Below the pieces are notes generated by a model. The model did no database searches. It was not told where the DNA came from and saw only the letters and a list, made by a program, of their open reading frames with translations. From assembly GCA_030591625.1 (NCBI GenBank), contig JAUVAR010000029.1:1-13490 (forward strand): a stretch of DNA of 13,490 bases, read 5' to 3'. Origin of the DNA: Candidatus Zixiibacteriota bacterium. GTDB taxonomy: Bacteria > Zixibacteria > MSB-5A5 > GN15 > FEB-12. Positions within the stretch are counted from its first letter, which is position 1, and the number at the start of each line of letters is the position of its first letter. This document shows positions 1 to 8,838 of the stretch, piece by piece. A program made the position numbers and the translations under genes.

Positions 1-1740
1 ACGATTGATATCTTTAGAAACAGATGTAAACAACGAAAGAGGATCAGCCGTTAATGAAAGCCAGCAATCTCTGTCAGTCAGATGGCAAGAAGATTTAATT
101 TGTTCAAGACTAAAACTGTTATCGGTAATAATCTGCACTTGAGTATGCGACAAATTAGAATCAGGAATAATCCCAAACCGACCAATAGTCTCGCCTGCTT
201 TAACAATTTGATCATATTCCCTATTCTTACAGTTTTCACTATCTAAGTGACGAATAATCAATCTGAAAGAGCTATCATCGTTTTCTATTGCCAACATGAA
301 ATCTGTACTATTGTCATATTTTGTCAGTGCTTTAATTCGCAAATCAGTATTCGCTCTTAGTTCGCACTCACTCAGAGCAAAGAGATCAACACCAAGTAAA
401 ACAGACCCTTCGACCCCCGGCTCCCATTCTTCCCTCGAGAGAATCGCATTGGTATTCAATAGACGCGCCTCATTGTAAGATGCGTATGCAATGTTCGCAT
501 TCTGTCGGACAAGCAGCTTTTCGATCTTGTCAATCACAGACGTAGAAGTTTCCAGATCGACAAGATTACCAACCTGCAAAGATTCGGGTGTTAGATCAAA
601 TGGAACGAATTTTACTTCTTCATGATCTGCCAAACTAAGATCAAAACTCAAAGGCATCTTATCTGTGTTGACAAGAATACTTTTACGCTTAATACCAGCA
701 GCATTAAAGATTGCAGTTTCGTTTAATAGATAATCAGCATCATTGATCGACCTAAGAACATCCCACGCCGACTTCTCGGTCAATACAAGATATTCATTAT
801 CTGGCTCAAGATGTTTTTGATAGGCAGAGATTGTAGCAGAGACTGCCAAACGAGCAAGCGCAAGAGGGAACAAAGCTCGCAGTTCGTTGTCATTTAGTTT
901 GTACTGTTCAGTATATCCTCTGACAAGCTCGGTTGTAACGGCCATACGATCAGGTGTATGTAACAAAAGATAACCAAGAGCGATTGCAAGTTCATTTATT
1001 GTGTGTGTTCGTATCACATCACCAAAATCAATGATCCCACTTACTGAAACTTGATGCCATTTTTTAGCTCTTACAAACCCACGTTTGACAAGCAGGTTGT
1101 AATTGTTAGCGTCACCATGAATGACAGACTTACGAAGCGAATTTTCAGTTTCTTCCGTTACCTGCTGTGCTCGTTCAGCGATGCGTTTAATGATTTCTCT
1201 ATCTTCTTGATTGCGAATGTATGACAAATTAGAATTTATGACGGAGTGGGCATTCTTCAAATCCCATCTGAATTCTCTATCCATACCGGGATGCTCAAAA
1301 TCCCCGATTGCTTTAGTAAATTTACCAAGGAAACTGCCAAATTCGCGTAGAAGCCCAGGCCTTGTGTATCTAAAGTCAACAAGCGGGATACCATCAACCC
1401 AACTCATCAGCCTAACCATTTCATCGGCGTTGCGACGATTTCTGATTGACTCTATCTGATTATCACTACGAGACGATATTATTTTTGGGACACCAAGTGA
1501 AGTGTCGGTTTTTTTTATATGTTCAAGGAGTGCATTCTGTAATTCGAGATTGATTCTCGATTCCACAATGTTAGCAATTTTGAGAACAAACTTTCCGCCG
1601 TCTCTCTCTGTAACGACAAAATTCTGATCGGCATCACTCGGGAGCTCACGAGCTGCAACATTCAGACCATATAACCTCTGCGCTATCTGTTCTGCATCGT
1701 TACAACTGTGTGACGGTCGGTCGGCTCTGGTGATATCCAT
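1..1740 (-). CDS. APH-like kinase / degenerate M23 domain protein, N-terminal part of a probable kinase-M23-class III aminotransferase fusion
   Basis: The frame is open for 580 codons from ATG at 1740 to the left edge, so the C-terminus is missing. Residues about 15-345 look like an aminoglycoside-phosphotransferase/choline-kinase fold: FVLKIAN with the likely ATP-binding K54, the catalytic loop HGDANNYN (208-215) and the metal-binding IIDFGD (236-241). Residues about 415-540 resemble an M23/LytM peptidase domain (LLGVDLF 448-454, RHLD 497-500, VKAGETIGRFG 513-523, SHTQVQ 531-536), but two of three zinc ligands appear replaced. This order matches a known family of about 1000 residues that ends in a class III PLP aminotransferase; that last domain is inferred. 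Eukaryotic relatives of the two end domains are hydroxylysine kinase and phospho-amine lyases, which suggests kinase-then-lyase action on an amine, but the substrate is unknown. The start has AGGA 10 bases upstream. It lies 96 bases after the heme operon. Confidence 0.85.
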   Translation of the reverse strand, partial: MDITRADRPSHSCNDAEQIAQRLYGLNVAARELPSDADQNFVVTERDGGKFVLKIANIVESRINLELQNALLEHIKKTDTSLGVPKIISSRSDNQIESIRNRRNADEMVRLMSWVDGIPLVDFRYTRPGLLREFGSFLGKFTKAIGDFEHPGMDREFRWDLKNAHSVINSNLSYIRNQEDREIIKRIAERAQQVTEETENSLRKSVIHGDANNYNLLVKRGFVRAKKWHQVSVSGIIDFGDVIRTHTINELAIALGYLLLHTPDRMAVTTELVRGYTEQYKLNDNELRALFPLALARLAVSATISAYQKHLEPDNEYLVLTEKSAWDVLRSINDADYLLNETAIFNAAGIKRKSILVNTDKMPLSFDLSLADHEEVKFVPFDLTPESLQVGNLVDLETSTSVIDKIEKLLVRQNANIAYASYNEARLLNTNAILSREEWEPGVEGSVLLGVDLFALSECELRANTDLRIKALTKYDNSTDFMLAIENDDSSFRLIIRHLDSENCKNREYDQIVKAGETIGRFGIIPDSNLSHTQVQIITDNSFSLEQIKSSCHLTDRDCWLSLTADPLSLFTSVSKDINR

Positions 1741-1836
1741 TACTAAATAATCCTGCACAAATTTCTATAGTGCTGAATATAGTGGACAGAATTCAGTTTA
1801 GGAACCAACTAATTAAACAATTAATTGTGTGATTAC
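1741..1836 (-). other. Spacer between the hem operon and the kinase-fusion gene
   Basis: This 96-base A+T-rich gap has no convincing terminator. It holds a weak A/T hairpin (AATTAA 1811-1816 with TTAATT 1821-1826), an inverted repeat CTGAAT (1773-1778) / ATTCAG (1791-1796), and two direct copies of TATAGTG (1766-1772 and 1778-1784). I see no good -35/-10 pair. Read-through from the hem genes into the kinase-fusion gene is therefore possible, but a separate weak promoter cannot be excluded. Confidence 0.4.
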
Positions 1837-3207
1837 TCAGACTAAAGATGCTACTTTGAAAGATTGCTTAACACAGTCATTCAACCCGATACCATAATAT
1901 GCATTACCAGTCACGAAAATATTTCCAAGAGTTTTAGTTTCATCTTCAATCCGATTCATAACTTCAGAATGTCCAATAAGGAACTGTGGTATGCCATACT
2001 TCCAGCGATACATTTTAACGATGTCAGGCTTGCCGGAGATATTCATTATTTGATCAAGATCGTCAGTAACCAACTTTAATAATTCATTATCAGACAGTTC
2101 GGCTGAGGCATGATCGCCATCACCACCAACCATTGTGCGAAGCTGTACCATTCCTTGGGGAGCACGATTTTTAAAAATCGATGATGTCCAGATCGAACCA
2201 AGAATTTTTATATTCTCTTTGGAGGGAACAAGAAATCCAAAACCATCAAGGTCGTGGTCGATATTTTTCTCATTGTAACCCAGGCAAACTACTGCGATTG
2301 GAGCATAAGGTATCGAACCAAGTGCAGAGGTGAGCTTGGATGATAGCTCACATGTTATTTCGGCAGCATGATTGGCAGGTAATGCAAGTATCAACGATTT
2401 GGCTTCAACGATTGTACCGTTGGCCATTTTGATACGATACAAATTATTATGTTTTGTAATTTCTACAGCACGACTTTGTTTTGTAATCTGATTAATATAT
2501 TTTTCTTCAAATCGTTTGATGATCGTCTCTGTTCCTCCTTCAAACGAAGTAAGCCATCCACCCGGTCCACTTGGTCCTGCCCCACTCTTGCCCTTAGCTT
2601 TCGCTTTTTTAGCTTTGGAAATCATCGCTTTGAAGAGTGAACCGTATTCATTCTCCATCTCCCTCATAATCGGGAAACAAGATTTCAACGACAACTTACT
2701 TGCAACACCACCATAGACACCCGAGACCATCGGTTGAACAAGATAGTCGGCAGCATCACGTCCGATACGACGTTCGACAAAATCATAAATTGATTCATCG
2801 ATTCCATCCGGCCTCTTTTTTGCGAATGGCTCACCCATCACACGGAGCCGTCCCATTACCGGCAGAATGTCAGCCATCATGAACTTAATCGGTGACATCG
2901 GTACGGCGCGGAGTTTCCCGTCCCGAAGAATAAAACGATTGCTGACATTTTCTCCAGCACGTTCAAGTTTGTCAGTCAGCCCCAGCTCTTCAGCTAATTG
3001 CAACGTAAGTGGCTCACGATCCAAAAATCCGTTTGGACCCCGGTCAAACGAATATCCCTCTATATTATCAGTTCCGATTGTGCCACCAAGCCGAGATTCA
3101 GCTTCATACAAATGAACATCCTGCTCAGGCTTTAACAATCTGATAAAATGCAGGGCTGAAAGCCCCGAAATCCCTCCACCGATAATTGCAATTTCATGCT
3201 CTGGCAT
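1837..3207 (-). CDS. hemY: Protoporphyrinogen oxidase, HemY type (also named hemG/pgoX)
   Basis: This 456-residue FAD enzyme catalyses the six-electron oxidation of protoporphyrinogen IX to protoporphyrin IX, normally with O2. The N-terminal dinucleotide-binding motif is IIGGGISGL (8-16), followed by the FAD-ribose acidic residue in LYEAE (E35) and RLGG (39-42). DRGPNGF (55-61) is the usual substrate-domain motif. The C-terminal FAD motif is visible around TGNAYYGIGLNDC (433-445). The Lys-rich stretch near residues 195-210 is typical of bacterial HemY. It is the flavin amine-oxidase type, not the E. coli flavodoxin-like HemG. Its ATG overlaps the end of hemH by 14 bases, and AGGA lies 9 bases upstream. 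A coproporphyrinogen oxidase of the Gram-positive pathway is related, but HemN in the same operon favours the protoporphyrin branch. Confidence 0.93.
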   Translation of the reverse strand: MPEHEIAIIGGGISGLSALHFIRLLKPEQDVHLYEAESRLGGTIGTDNIEGYSFDRGPNGFLDREPLTLQLAEELGLTDKLERAGENVSNRFILRDGKLRAVPMSPIKFMMADILPVMGRLRVMGEPFAKKRPDGIDESIYDFVERRIGRDAADYLVQPMVSGVYGGVASKLSLKSCFPIMREMENEYGSLFKAMISKAKKAKAKGKSGAGPSGPGGWLTSFEGGTETIIKRFEEKYINQITKQSRAVEITKHNNLYRIKMANGTIVEAKSLILALPANHAAEITCELSSKLTSALGSIPYAPIAVVCLGYNEKNIDHDLDGFGFLVPSKENIKILGSIWTSSIFKNRAPQGMVQLRTMVGGDGDHASAELSDNELLKLVTDDLDQIMNISGKPDIVKMYRWKYGIPQFLIGHSEVMNRIEDETKTLGNIFVTGNAYYGIGLNDCVKQSFKVASLV

Positions 3208-4156
3208 CGGAGAACATCCTGTCAGTAATTAATTCAGCAAGCATTTGCGATAAGCAGATATCATCATTAAACATTGGCATACGATGAATTCTTTTTGAGT
3301 GCGGTGCACCAATGTATTCTTTTAATTCGATATCAAGTTCATAAAGAGTTTCTATATGATCGCACACAAACGAGATTGGCACGATAAAGATATCTGATTT
3401 TGTTTCACTCAATAATCGTTGCACAATTTCAACAGTATCAGGACCAACCCATTCGACAGGACCGGTACGACTCTGAAAAGATACTAAATGTTCACGGCCA
3501 TTCGATGCAAGCGAGGCAGTTTTCTTAACTTGCTCCACATACGGATCACCCACATCGACAAATTTCTTAGGCAATGAATGAGCAGAAAAGAGAAGGATGT
3601 CATTAGGGCAGATGTTCGTCTCGATATATTTGGTCATTAGTTTGGTATATTTATTATTATCATGAAAGTCGTTTATATAAACAGTATCAACCTCATCTGT
3701 TCGTGAAAGAATTGTTGTGGCAACTTTAAACGATGAGCCAGTGGTCGCACGACTAAATTGAGGATACATTGGAAGAAATATAATTCGATTAAAACCATCT
3801 CTTATAGCAGTATGAATAGCATCATTTATGTACGGTTTGAAATACCGCATTCCGACATAACATCTGCTACCGGGGTAATCTTTTACAATGATCTTTTCTA
3901 TCTGTCTCGCCTGAGCCTGAGTCCATTTCAACAGAGGTGACGAGCCACCAATCAGTTTGTAATGTGCCTGAACTTTGGGTGTACGAAGTTTTGATATAAG
4001 TGATGCAAACGGTTTTTGAAAAAGAGCACCACCTGGAAGTTGTATGATTGAACGATCTGAGAATATATTGTAAAGGAATGTTTTGATATCGGCGAGCGAA
4101 TCAGGTCCGCCCATACCAAGAAGAATCACACAGAACTTATCATTCGTGCTATTCAT
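3194..4156 (-). CDS. hemH: Ferrochelatase
   Basis: This 320-residue enzyme inserts Fe2+ into the porphyrin ring to make heme, the last step of the pathway. It starts with the typical ILLGMGGP strand-loop (11-18). It carries GGSSPL (70-75), YPQFSRATTGSS (131-142), the catalytic-histidine motif FSAHSLP (190-196, H193) and PISFVCDHIETLYELD (260-275), whose E269 belongs to the metal-entry or proton-abstraction site. Length is normal for bacterial ferrochelatases. I see no Cys cluster that would indicate a [2Fe-2S] centre. The ATG follows the hemN stop codon directly (TAA-ATG), with GGA 8 bases upstream, so translation is probably coupled. It should use protoporphyrin IX, given the HemN and HemY partners; use of coproporphyrin cannot be excluded from sequence alone. 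Confidence 0.95.
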   Translation of the reverse strand: MNSTNDKFCVILLGMGGPDSLADIKTFLYNIFSDRSIIQLPGGALFQKPFASLISKLRTPKVQAHYKLIGGSSPLLKWTQAQARQIEKIIVKDYPGSRCYVGMRYFKPYINDAIHTAIRDGFNRIIFLPMYPQFSRATTGSSFKVATTILSRTDEVDTVYINDFHDNNKYTKLMTKYIETNICPNDILLFSAHSLPKKFVDVGDPYVEQVKKTASLASNGREHLVSFQSRTGPVEWVGPDTVEIVQRLLSETKSDIFIVPISFVCDHIETLYELDIELKEYIGAPHSKRIHRMPMFNDDICLSQMLAELITDRMFSDARA

Positions 4157-5560
4157 TTAGATCGTCCGCGAAAAGGTTGCTTTCTTTCCTCCCTCGGAAC
4201 CGGAAAGGTAGGCATCGTAAGTCATTGCTATATTCCTGACAAAAGTACGTCCGAGAGGAGTCACAGTTAATTGTACATCACATATTTCCATAAACTTGTC
4301 ATCAACAAACTGAGTCAAACCATCATGCTCATTTGCAAAGTAGTCTGAGTATTTGATTCCAAATTTGTTATGGAACTCCGAGAAGTTCATTCTGAAGTTA
4401 CACATCAAATGGGTGATAACATATTGACGCATCAAATCGTCATCTGAGAGTTTCATACCTCGAAAGACAGAAAAGTTGTCATCCGCAATCATCTCTTTGT
4501 AAGAATTCAATTTTGAATGATTTTGATAGAAACCATTATCAACATAACCAATCGACGACATACCCAAACCGATCATATCAGGTGCCGACTGAACCGAATA
4601 ACCCATAAAGTTTCTATACAGACGACCATCTTCCTGAGCGATCGCAAGTTCATCGGTTGGTAATGCGAAATGATCCATACCAATCTGTCTGTATCCAGCA
4701 CCGGTGAATTGTTCAATCGCAGCCGAGAAGAGTGCATACTTCTCATTCGTCGTTGGAAGTTCTTCTTTCTTAATCTTCTGTTGGTTTGCTTTTAAGTCGG
4801 GCAGGAATGCAAACGAATAAACAGCGAGCCGATCAGGTTTAAGATCAATAACACGCTTGAGTGTTTCAGTAAAACCTTCGACAGTTTGAAGTGGAAGCCC
4901 ATAGATGAGATCGATATTGATCCCTTTGAATCCGAGCTCACGGCTTTTATTTAGAATCGCCATTACTTGTTCATCAGTTTGTACACGCCCCGAGGCTTTT
5001 TGTACTTCTGGATTCAGGTCCTGAACACCGATCGAAATTCGATTAAAACCACGAGATGCAAGATAGTCAAGTTGTTCAGGAGTAGTTACACGAGGATCAA
5101 CTTCAATAGACTTTTCACAACCTTGAACAAACTTAAAGTGTTCATCCATAGTGTCAATAATCTTACCAAGCCCGGGAGTACCGGCGAACGTTGGGGTACC
5201 ACCTCCAAAATGAAGTGTTGCTATTTTCTTTCTCGGATGAAGCAGTCCAGCCGTTTTAATTATCTCTTTGCAAACGAGATCAACATACGGTTCCGCAGCT
5301 GCCGGCTTTGATGCAATAAACGTAGTGCAACCACAATAGTAACAACGCTTCTTACAGAATGGAATATGACAATAAACCGACAATGGAGCATCATGGTTGA
5401 CCGATGCACGACGCAGAGCATCTTCGTAATCATTCGGCCCAACTTCGTTCGACCAGATCGGTGCCGTCGGATAGCTCGTGTAGCGAGGACCAGGTTTATC
5501 ATACCTTGCCAACAATTCAACAGGTACATGAGTTGTTTCGTTCGACTTATTCATTTTCAT
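4157..5560 (-). CDS. hemN: Oxygen-independent coproporphyrinogen III dehydrogenase (radical SAM)
   Basis: This 467-residue radical-SAM enzyme decarboxylates coproporphyrinogen III twice to give protoporphyrinogen IX without oxygen. The 4Fe-4S motif is HIPFCKKRCYYCGC, with C69, C73 and C76 as cluster ligands. The fourth cysteine, C78, separates true HemN from HemW-like proteins, which carry CDF at this place. PRYTSYPTAP (25-34) is the N-terminal HemN signature and GGGTPTF (119-125) is the SAM-binding loop. Length fits HemN (about 455-460) and is well above HemW (about 380). The hemE stop and this start share a base (TAATG). A second in-frame ATG at 5554 has AGG at 8-base spacing and may be the real start; the difference is two residues. 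It is the only coproporphyrinogen-oxidising enzyme visible here; no hemF is present. Confidence 0.95.
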   Translation of the reverse strand: MKMNKSNETTHVPVELLARYDKPGPRYTSYPTAPIWSNEVGPNDYEDALRRASVNHDAPLSVYCHIPFCKKRCYYCGCTTFIASKPAAAEPYVDLVCKEIIKTAGLLHPRKKIATLHFGGGTPTFAGTPGLGKIIDTMDEHFKFVQGCEKSIEVDPRVTTPEQLDYLASRGFNRISIGVQDLNPEVQKASGRVQTDEQVMAILNKSRELGFKGINIDLIYGLPLQTVEGFTETLKRVIDLKPDRLAVYSFAFLPDLKANQQKIKKEELPTTNEKYALFSAAIEQFTGAGYRQIGMDHFALPTDELAIAQEDGRLYRNFMGYSVQSAPDMIGLGMSSIGYVDNGFYQNHSKLNSYKEMIADDNFSVFRGMKLSDDDLMRQYVITHLMCNFRMNFSEFHNKFGIKYSDYFANEHDGLTQFVDDKFMEICDVQLTVTPLGRTFVRNIAMTYDAYLSGSEGGKKATFSRTI

Positions 5561-6579
5561 TACCTGAATTTTCGGACAGTATCAATCATTGCCTGCACCG
5601 ATTCGATAGGAGTCTTCGGTTGAATGCCATGTCCAAGATTGAAGATAAGCCTATTGGGATCATCAATTGATTCAAGGATACGCGTAGTCCGTTCAATTAC
5701 ATGTTCTGTAGTTCCGAACAAAACAGATGGGTCTAAGTTCCCTTGCACCGATTTACCGGGTAAAGCATTCGCGACTTCTGAGATATCAGTACGGTAATCA
5801 ACCCCGATAACTTCACACTCAACATCTTTTACGATATCAATATAGGGAGCAACATTATTCACAAATAATACACGCGGTACATTGAGGTCACGCAATGCAG
5901 AGAATATTTTATTGGCAGGACCAGCCGACCAATTGAGATAATCGTCACGAGAGAGGATTCCTCCCCAACTATCAAATACCTGCACTGTATCGGCACCCGC
6001 ATCAACCTGAAGTCTCAAATAATCTGCAATTACTTTCGCAAGAAGATTAAACAGTTCTTCGGATTCTTCAGGATACTGATGAATGAATTTCTTCGCCTTA
6101 TCAAAATTCTTGGACCCTTTGCCCTCAATAAGATAACATGCAAGCGTGAAAGGTGATCCGACAAAACCGATCAATGGTTTGTCCGGCATTATTTCTTTGA
6201 TCTTTCGAATCGCATCAAACACATACGGCATTTTATCGGCGATATCGAACTCGCTTAGTCTCTTTATATCATCGGGTGTACTGATCGGATTTTCAATCAC
6301 AGGACCACCATCGGGGAATTCAAATTTCATTCCCATCGGATCAAGCATTGTCAAAATATCCGAGAACAAAATGGCAGCATCAAGATCAAACCTTCGCATC
6401 GGTTGATCAACCACCTCCGCTATCAATTCAGGTGAACGACAAAGTTCATTGAAGGTAGTTTTTTTTCGGACTTCAAGATATTCCGGCAAGTAACGTCCGG
6501 CCTGGCGCATGATCCAAATCGGAATATGCCCTTCATTGCGACCATAACATGCATCAATGAATGTAGATTTTATTCCCAT
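5560..6579 (-). CDS. hemE: Uroporphyrinogen decarboxylase
   Basis: This 339-residue cytosolic enzyme removes the four acetate carboxyls of uroporphyrinogen III to give coproporphyrinogen III. The signature PIWIMRQAGRYLPEY (20-34) holds the substrate-binding arginines. AILFSDIL (69-76) contains the catalytic aspartate D74. GFVGSPFTLACY is the second conserved block, and FNLGHGIQPKTP near the C-terminus carries H317. Length is standard. The start overlaps the last 10 bases of hemL, and GAGG lies 7 bases upstream of the ATG (6587-6590). No cofactor is expected in this family. No missing key residue was found. Confidence 0.96.
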   Translation of the reverse strand: MGIKSTFIDACYGRNEGHIPIWIMRQAGRYLPEYLEVRKKTTFNELCRSPELIAEVVDQPMRRFDLDAAILFSDILTMLDPMGMKFEFPDGGPVIENPISTPDDIKRLSEFDIADKMPYVFDAIRKIKEIMPDKPLIGFVGSPFTLACYLIEGKGSKNFDKAKKFIHQYPEESEELFNLLAKVIADYLRLQVDAGADTVQVFDSWGGILSRDDYLNWSAGPANKIFSALRDLNVPRVLFVNNVAPYIDIVKDVECEVIGVDYRTDISEVANALPGKSVQGNLDPSVLFGTTEHVIERTTRILESIDDPNRLIFNLGHGIQPKTPIESVQAMIDTVRKFR

Positions 6580-7877
6580 TTGTGAGCCTCTTGTTTTATT
6601 TCGTTGATCAACACAGATGCAGCATGGTCGAGTGATTCTTCGGTATGAGCCGCCGACATAAAACAGACTTCGTATCCCGACGGCGGAATATAAACACCGG
6701 CATCAAGCACACGCTGGTGCATTCTATTATAATGTGATATTCCATCTGCCGAAATACCTGACGCTGCACGAGGTAATTCGTTCTGGAATACAATCCAGTA
6801 GATCGAACCAACACCTGCGATATTTATATCAAGATCACCCAACTCAGACATCAACCTGCTGACAAAGCGACGGTTTTTCTCTTCCAGTTCCATATAGATT
6901 TTTCCATCCGCCAACTTACCAAGCGTTGCCAAACCGGCAGCCATTGCAACCGGGTTACCGGAGAGTGTGCCCGCTTGATAGACAGGACCTAACGGTGAAA
7001 GTTGATTCATAATGTCTGCACGTCCACCAAAGGCACCAACCGGCATCCCACCCCCAATAATTTTACCGTAAGTCAACAAATCAGGAGTCAAACCATAGTA
7101 GGCTGCAGCACCATTCAAGCCAAGGCGGAACCCGGTGATAACTTCGTCAAGAATCAAAAGAGCACCATGCTTTTCTGTGAGCGAACGCAGCAAGCGCATA
7201 TAATCATGACGTTGAATCAGTAAGCCGTTGTTAGCCGGAATGCCTTCGATAATAGCAGCAGCAAGTTTGTCACCATGCTCTTCAAAGAATTTTTCAAGTG
7301 CTTCTTCATCATCCAACGGCAGTACGACTGTGTTCTTCGTGAACGATTCAGGAACTCCTGCAGATGATGGTTGTCCAAAAGTAGCAAGACCCGATCCTGC
7401 CGACACCAGCATGTGGTCAACGTGACCATGATAACAGCCATCGAATTTGAGAATCATATCACGTCCGGTAAATCCTCGTGCTACACGAATCGCCGACATA
7501 ACAGCTTCGGTGCCCGATGACACAAACCGTATTAACTCTACAGGTTCAATTGTTCCGACAATAAATTCAGCGAGCTTAACTTCGAGTTCGGTTGTAGCTC
7601 CAAAGGTCATACCGATATCAATCTGTTTTTTGACAGCTTCCACAACAGTTGGGTCACCATGACCCAGAATCAACGGTCCCCATGAACAACAGAAGTCTAT
7701 ATATTTATTTCCATCAACATCGAAAAGGAATTCACCTTCGCCTCGTCCGATAATACGTGGTGTTCCTTCGACAGACTTAAATGCTCGCACCGGTGAGTTA
7801 ACACCGCCGGGCATCACCCGTGATGCCATCTCTGCGATCAGTTTTGATTTCTTTGTGCTAACCAATGTGCCATCCAT
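6570..7877 (-). CDS. hemL: Glutamate-1-semialdehyde 2,1-aminomutase
   Basis: This 435-residue class III PLP enzyme turns glutamate-1-semialdehyde into 5-aminolevulinate, the second step of the C5 route. The HemL-specific N-terminal motif is MPGGVNSPVRAF (22-33). SSGTEA (120-125) binds the PLP phosphate, DEVITGFR (244-251) holds the pyridine-contact aspartate D244, and GKIIGGGMPVGAFGG (271-285) contains the Schiff-base lysine K272. FGATTELEV (92-100) and AGTLSGNPVAMAAG also match the family. One variation: the usual EPVAGNMG block reads EGIPANNG (211-218), keeping E211, N216 and G218. The start overlaps the hemB end by 20 bases, and the nearest purine-rich site (AGGG, about 12 bases upstream) is weak, so coupling to hemB translation is likely. 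It is one of two probable class III aminotransferases at this locus. Confidence 0.95.
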   Translation of the reverse strand: MDGTLVSTKKSKLIAEMASRVMPGGVNSPVRAFKSVEGTPRIIGRGEGEFLFDVDGNKYIDFCCSWGPLILGHGDPTVVEAVKKQIDIGMTFGATTELEVKLAEFIVGTIEPVELIRFVSSGTEAVMSAIRVARGFTGRDMILKFDGCYHGHVDHMLVSAGSGLATFGQPSSAGVPESFTKNTVVLPLDDEEALEKFFEEHGDKLAAAIIEGIPANNGLLIQRHDYMRLLRSLTEKHGALLILDEVITGFRLGLNGAAAYYGLTPDLLTYGKIIGGGMPVGAFGGRADIMNQLSPLGPVYQAGTLSGNPVAMAAGLATLGKLADGKIYMELEEKNRRFVSRLMSELGDLDINIAGVGSIYWIVFQNELPRAASGISADGISHYNRMHQRVLDAGVYIPPSGYEVCFMSAAHTEESLDHAASVLINEIKQEAHKWE

Positions 7878-8838
7878 GTGTCAGTATATCCCTGAGATGA
7901 TAAGTTAATATTATCGATGCGCCCGCCCGAGTCATGGCCGTAAGATTTTCTATCGCCATCAATCCTTCATCGGCAAGTCCCGTTTCGGCCAGCAGCTTCA
8001 CAGCAGTGTATTCACCCGAAACATTGTACGCAGCGATCGGCAGTTCTGTGTTCCGTTTGAAATCCGAAATAATATCCAAATAGGCAAGTGCCGGCTTCAC
8101 CATTACAATGTCAGCTCCCTCTTCCTCGTCGAGCATCAACTCACGCAACGCTTCGGTGCGATTACGATAGTCCATCTGGTAACCTTTGCGATCACCTTTC
8201 CCCGGCGATGAATTAGCCGCTTCACGAAACGGACCATAATAAGCCGAAGCATACTTTGCAGTATAGGCCAGTATGATCGTGTCATCGAAACCTTCAATGT
8301 CAAGCCGTTCCCGTATCGCCCCTACTCGGCCATCCATCATATCTGATGGTGCAACGCAATCGCAACCAGCTTCAGCCAGAGCAAGGGCCATCTCCGCTAA
8401 GACCGCTACAGAACGGTCGTTGTCGATCTCATCGTCGACAGTCACTCCGCAGTGACCGGTGTCGGTGTAGGCGCAAAGACATACATCCGCCGAGACAAAG
8501 AGATCATCACCAAATTTTTGTTTTAGTTCGTTCGTTGCAAGAATAACCGGATTAGTTTCATCCATTGAAGATGTTGCCATCTGATCCTTGCGGTCGGTCA
8601 CGCCAAAGAGCATAATCTTGTTAATGCCAAGTTTCATATCATCGTTTACAGACTTAACAAGTGAATCAGGAGACTCACGATAGATTCCTGGCAGTCCATT
8701 GATTTCATCTTTGATTGATTCACCGTCGGTAACAAAGTACGGTTGTATTAACCGATCAACCCTGAGAGTCGTTTCCGACACAAGGTTGCGTACAATCTGA
8801 TTTCGTCTTGTACGACGAGGACGATTGACTATATCCAT
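7858..8838 (-). CDS. hemB: Delta-aminolevulinic acid dehydratase (porphobilinogen synthase), zinc type
   Basis: This 326-residue enzyme condenses two 5-aminolevulinates into porphobilinogen. It works as an octameric TIM barrel in the cytosol. The active-site zinc motif DVCLCAYTDTGHCG holds C120, C122 and C130, so it belongs to the zinc-dependent class and not the aspartate-rich, magnesium-type class. The two catalytic lysines are visible as K195 in AYTAKYASAYYGPFREA and K248 in MVKPALAYLD. The N-terminal RPRRTRRN arm motif (6-13) is also typical. The start codon overlaps the hemD stop by one base (TAATG). Length is normal. Confidence 0.96.
   Translation of the reverse strand: MDIVNRPRRTRRNQIVRNLVSETTLRVDRLIQPYFVTDGESIKDEINGLPGIYRESPDSLVKSVNDDMKLGINKIMLFGVTDRKDQMATSSMDETNPVILATNELKQKFGDDLFVSADVCLCAYTDTGHCGVTVDDEIDNDRSVAVLAEMALALAEAGCDCVAPSDMMDGRVGAIRERLDIEGFDDTIILAYTAKYASAYYGPFREAANSSPGKGDRKGYQMDYRNRTEALRELMLDEEEGADIVMVKPALAYLDIISDFKRNTELPIAAYNVSGEYTAVKLLAETGLADEGLMAIENLTAMTRAGASIILTYHLRDILTHGWHIG

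Noticed and set aside
1811..1826. A/T hairpin after hemY as an operon terminator
   Set aside because: The six-base-pair stem contains only A-T pairs and has no U-run after it on the minus strand.
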